Source: a virus. Taken from it: 22,147 nucleotides of DNA. Numbering within the stretch: position 1 is the stretch's first letter; each line of letters starts with the position of its first letter. Location of the stretch: the IMG/VR virus record IMGVR_UViG_3300009550_000069, positions 1 through 22,147 of that record; one strand, given 5' to 3'. Below are positions 21,032 through 22,147 of the stretch, in pieces. The notes beneath the pieces were generated by a model. The model searched no databases and was not told where the DNA came from. It worked only from the letters and a program-made list of their open reading frames with translations. The position numbers were made by a program, and so were the translations under genes.

Positions 21032-22147
21032 TTACTTATTATATTTGTTAGGGTCAAGTTTTCCTATTGCGGCAGAATATGCAGCCATACTTGGGTCAAG
21101 GATTTTATCCTCAGTCGAAGTATTTTGTTCGCTATCACTAACCACTTGTTCATCTAACTGTAGTTTTTCTTTTGAATCACTAAAGTAAGACTCCTTAATT
21201 GTTTGAACATTAGACTCAAATTCTTCGTCTTGGTCTAAATCTTCAATCAATTTTGAAAGTTTCTCGACTTCACTTTCTGTCAAGTCTTTTGAAACTTCTG
21301 ATACCACCTTGTTTCGTACAAGTTCATCTCTCTCTTGAGATAAATCGATATTTTTAGAAACTTCTTCATTTAGTTTAGCTTCTACTTCTTCGATTTTACT
21401 TGCAAGTTCGTCAACGACATCTAATTTGTCATCTGGAACTTCAACATAATGGTCTTCAAATAAAGCTTTAAGTCCTTGTATAAAGTTTTCTGTTAACTCA
21501 GACTTAAGTCCTCTTTCGATTGCAAGTTCGTTATCTTTAACCCACTCTTCTGCAACATAACCTAAGAATGAATCAACCTTACCGATTAATTCTTCTTTAA
21601 GTTCGTTAGATGCTTCAACAACCTCGTCTCTCTTTTGAGATTCTAGGTCTTCTTTGATTTCACTAACTTTTGCATTTACAGCAGCTTCAAATACTACTTT
21701 TGCTTTGTTTCTGAATTCTTCTGAAAGGTCTTCACCACCAACTAGAGCATCGATGTCGCCTGACATATCGTAAGATTCTGATTTTTCATCTTCATCTTCG
21801 TCTTCGTCTTCTTCGTCATCGTCTTCGGAAGCTTCTTTCTTAGTAGCTTCGTCCATCTCCTCTTCGTCTTCATCTTCTTCGTCATCTTCTTTAGATGCTT
21901 CTAAGATTGCAGTTAAAGATTCTTTCACAACTTCTTCGTCCTCGGATTTGAAATGTTCAGCAATTTTCTTGAGAAGGTCAGCTTTTGTAGACTCTGATTT
22001 CTCATCATCTTCATCGTCTTCATCTTCGTCATCTTTCTTCTTCATCATTTCATTGACTAAGGACTGGATGTCTTCCTTATCAAAACCCTTAAGTTCCTCG
22101 ATAATTTTTCTAAGAGCTTCCATCTTAGTCATATCTTCGACTACGAC
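21032..22147 (-). CDS. 22: prohead core scaffold protein (T4 gp22 homologue, 5' end uncertain)
   Basis: This is the internal scaffold of the capsid precursor, degraded by the gp21 protease. The C-terminal two thirds match T4 gp22 in pattern: VFEAAVNAKVSEIKED, FLGYVAEEWVKDNELAIERG, then FIQGLKALFEDHYVEVPDD and SKDLTESEVEKLSKL. T4 gp22 has 269 residues. The first 130 residues here are an added, extremely acidic region with long Asp/Glu runs (about 33-48 and 78-117). The frame remains open to the window edge, so ATG 22130-22132 (no clear Shine-Dalgarno sequence) may not be the real start. It lies directly upstream of gene 23, as in T4. Confidence 0.88.
   Translation of the reverse strand, partial: VVVEDMTKMEALRKIIEELKGFDKEDIQSLVNEMMKKKDDEDEDDEDDEKSESTKADLLKKIAEHFKSEDEEVVKESLTAILEASKEDDEEDEDEEEMDEATKKEASEDDDEEDEDEDEDEKSESYDMSGDIDALVGGEDLSEEFRNKAKVVFEAAVNAKVSEIKEDLESQKRDEVVEASNELKEELIGKVDSFLGYVAEEWVKDNELAIERGLKSELTENFIQGLKALFEDHYVEVPDDKLDVVDELASKIEEVEAKLNEEVSKNIDLSQERDELVRNKVVSEVSKDLTESEVEKLSKLIEDLDQDEEFESNVQTIKESYFSDSKEKLQLDEQVVSDSEQNTSTEDKILDPSMAAYSAAIGKLDPNKYNK

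Noticed and set aside
21780-22050. GAA/GAT-rich repeats in gene 22 as a tandem DNA repeat or CRISPR-like array
   Set aside because: The repeats follow the codon frame for Asp/Glu runs and have no constant unit length or spacers.

Overview
This window reads as part of the core genome of a T4-like myovirus (Caudoviricetes). It is AT-rich, nearly every gene lies on the minus strand, and stop/start overlaps (ATGA, TAATG) are frequent. Sequence features identify homologues of T4 gp22, gp23, a gp19-family tube protein, UvsY, UvsW, gp55, gp47, gp46, gp45 and gp44. The accessory cargo (peptide deformylase, CobS-like ATPase, CobT-like VWA protein, several 2OG-Fe(II) oxygenases, tRNA-Asp) resembles marine T4-like phages of cyanobacteria and SAR11-type bacteria. 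No photosynthesis gene is present, so the host cannot be fixed from the sequence; a marine heterotroph such as Pelagibacter is an inference.

Layout in the direction of transcription (high to low coordinates): (1) 22147-18843, virion genes: scaffold gp22 with a very acidic N-terminal extension, major capsid gp23, tandem terminators, a plus-strand small-RNA candidate, then a gp19-family tail protein behind a T4-type late promoter (TATAAATA). (2) 18843-11867, recombination and late transcription: a 27-residue membrane peptide, UvsY, a PKHD-type 2OG oxygenase, UvsW, two small proteins, late sigma gp55, a small membrane protein, gp47 and gp46. (3) 11858-9825, accessory genes: 2OG oxygenase, peptide deformylase, a second 2OG oxygenase overlapping it by 113 nt, and tRNA-Asp(GTC). 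(4) 9813-5706: the CobT-like metallopeptidase/VWA protein and its CobS/MoxR-like AAA+ partner, each with its own promoter, then three small genes. (5) 5589-3209: a ParB-like-domain protein, a SleB-type cell-wall hydrolase and small genes. (6) 3208-1: a DUF3310-like protein, sliding clamp gp45, clamp-loader gp44, a small membrane protein, a 2OG oxygenase and the 5' end of a cytosine-C5 methyltransferase.

The least expected signals are non-coding. Four promoters share an exact architecture: a -35-like hexamer, 4 nt, GGTACA, 8 nt, TATAAT (18-nt spacer). Three drive tRNA-Asp, the CobT-like gene and the CobS-like gene. The fourth points the opposite way, into a structured intergenic region ending in a plus-strand intrinsic terminator, and so predicts a roughly 130-nt RNA convergent with gp23. 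Several genes (CobT-like, UvsY, gp55, the gp19-family protein) begin 5-6 nt after a -10 or late-promoter box, so their mRNAs are probably leaderless. Three micro-ORFs of 27-29 codons fit their gaps and have good start contexts. The usual clamp-loader partner gene 62 is absent from its expected place after gene 44.
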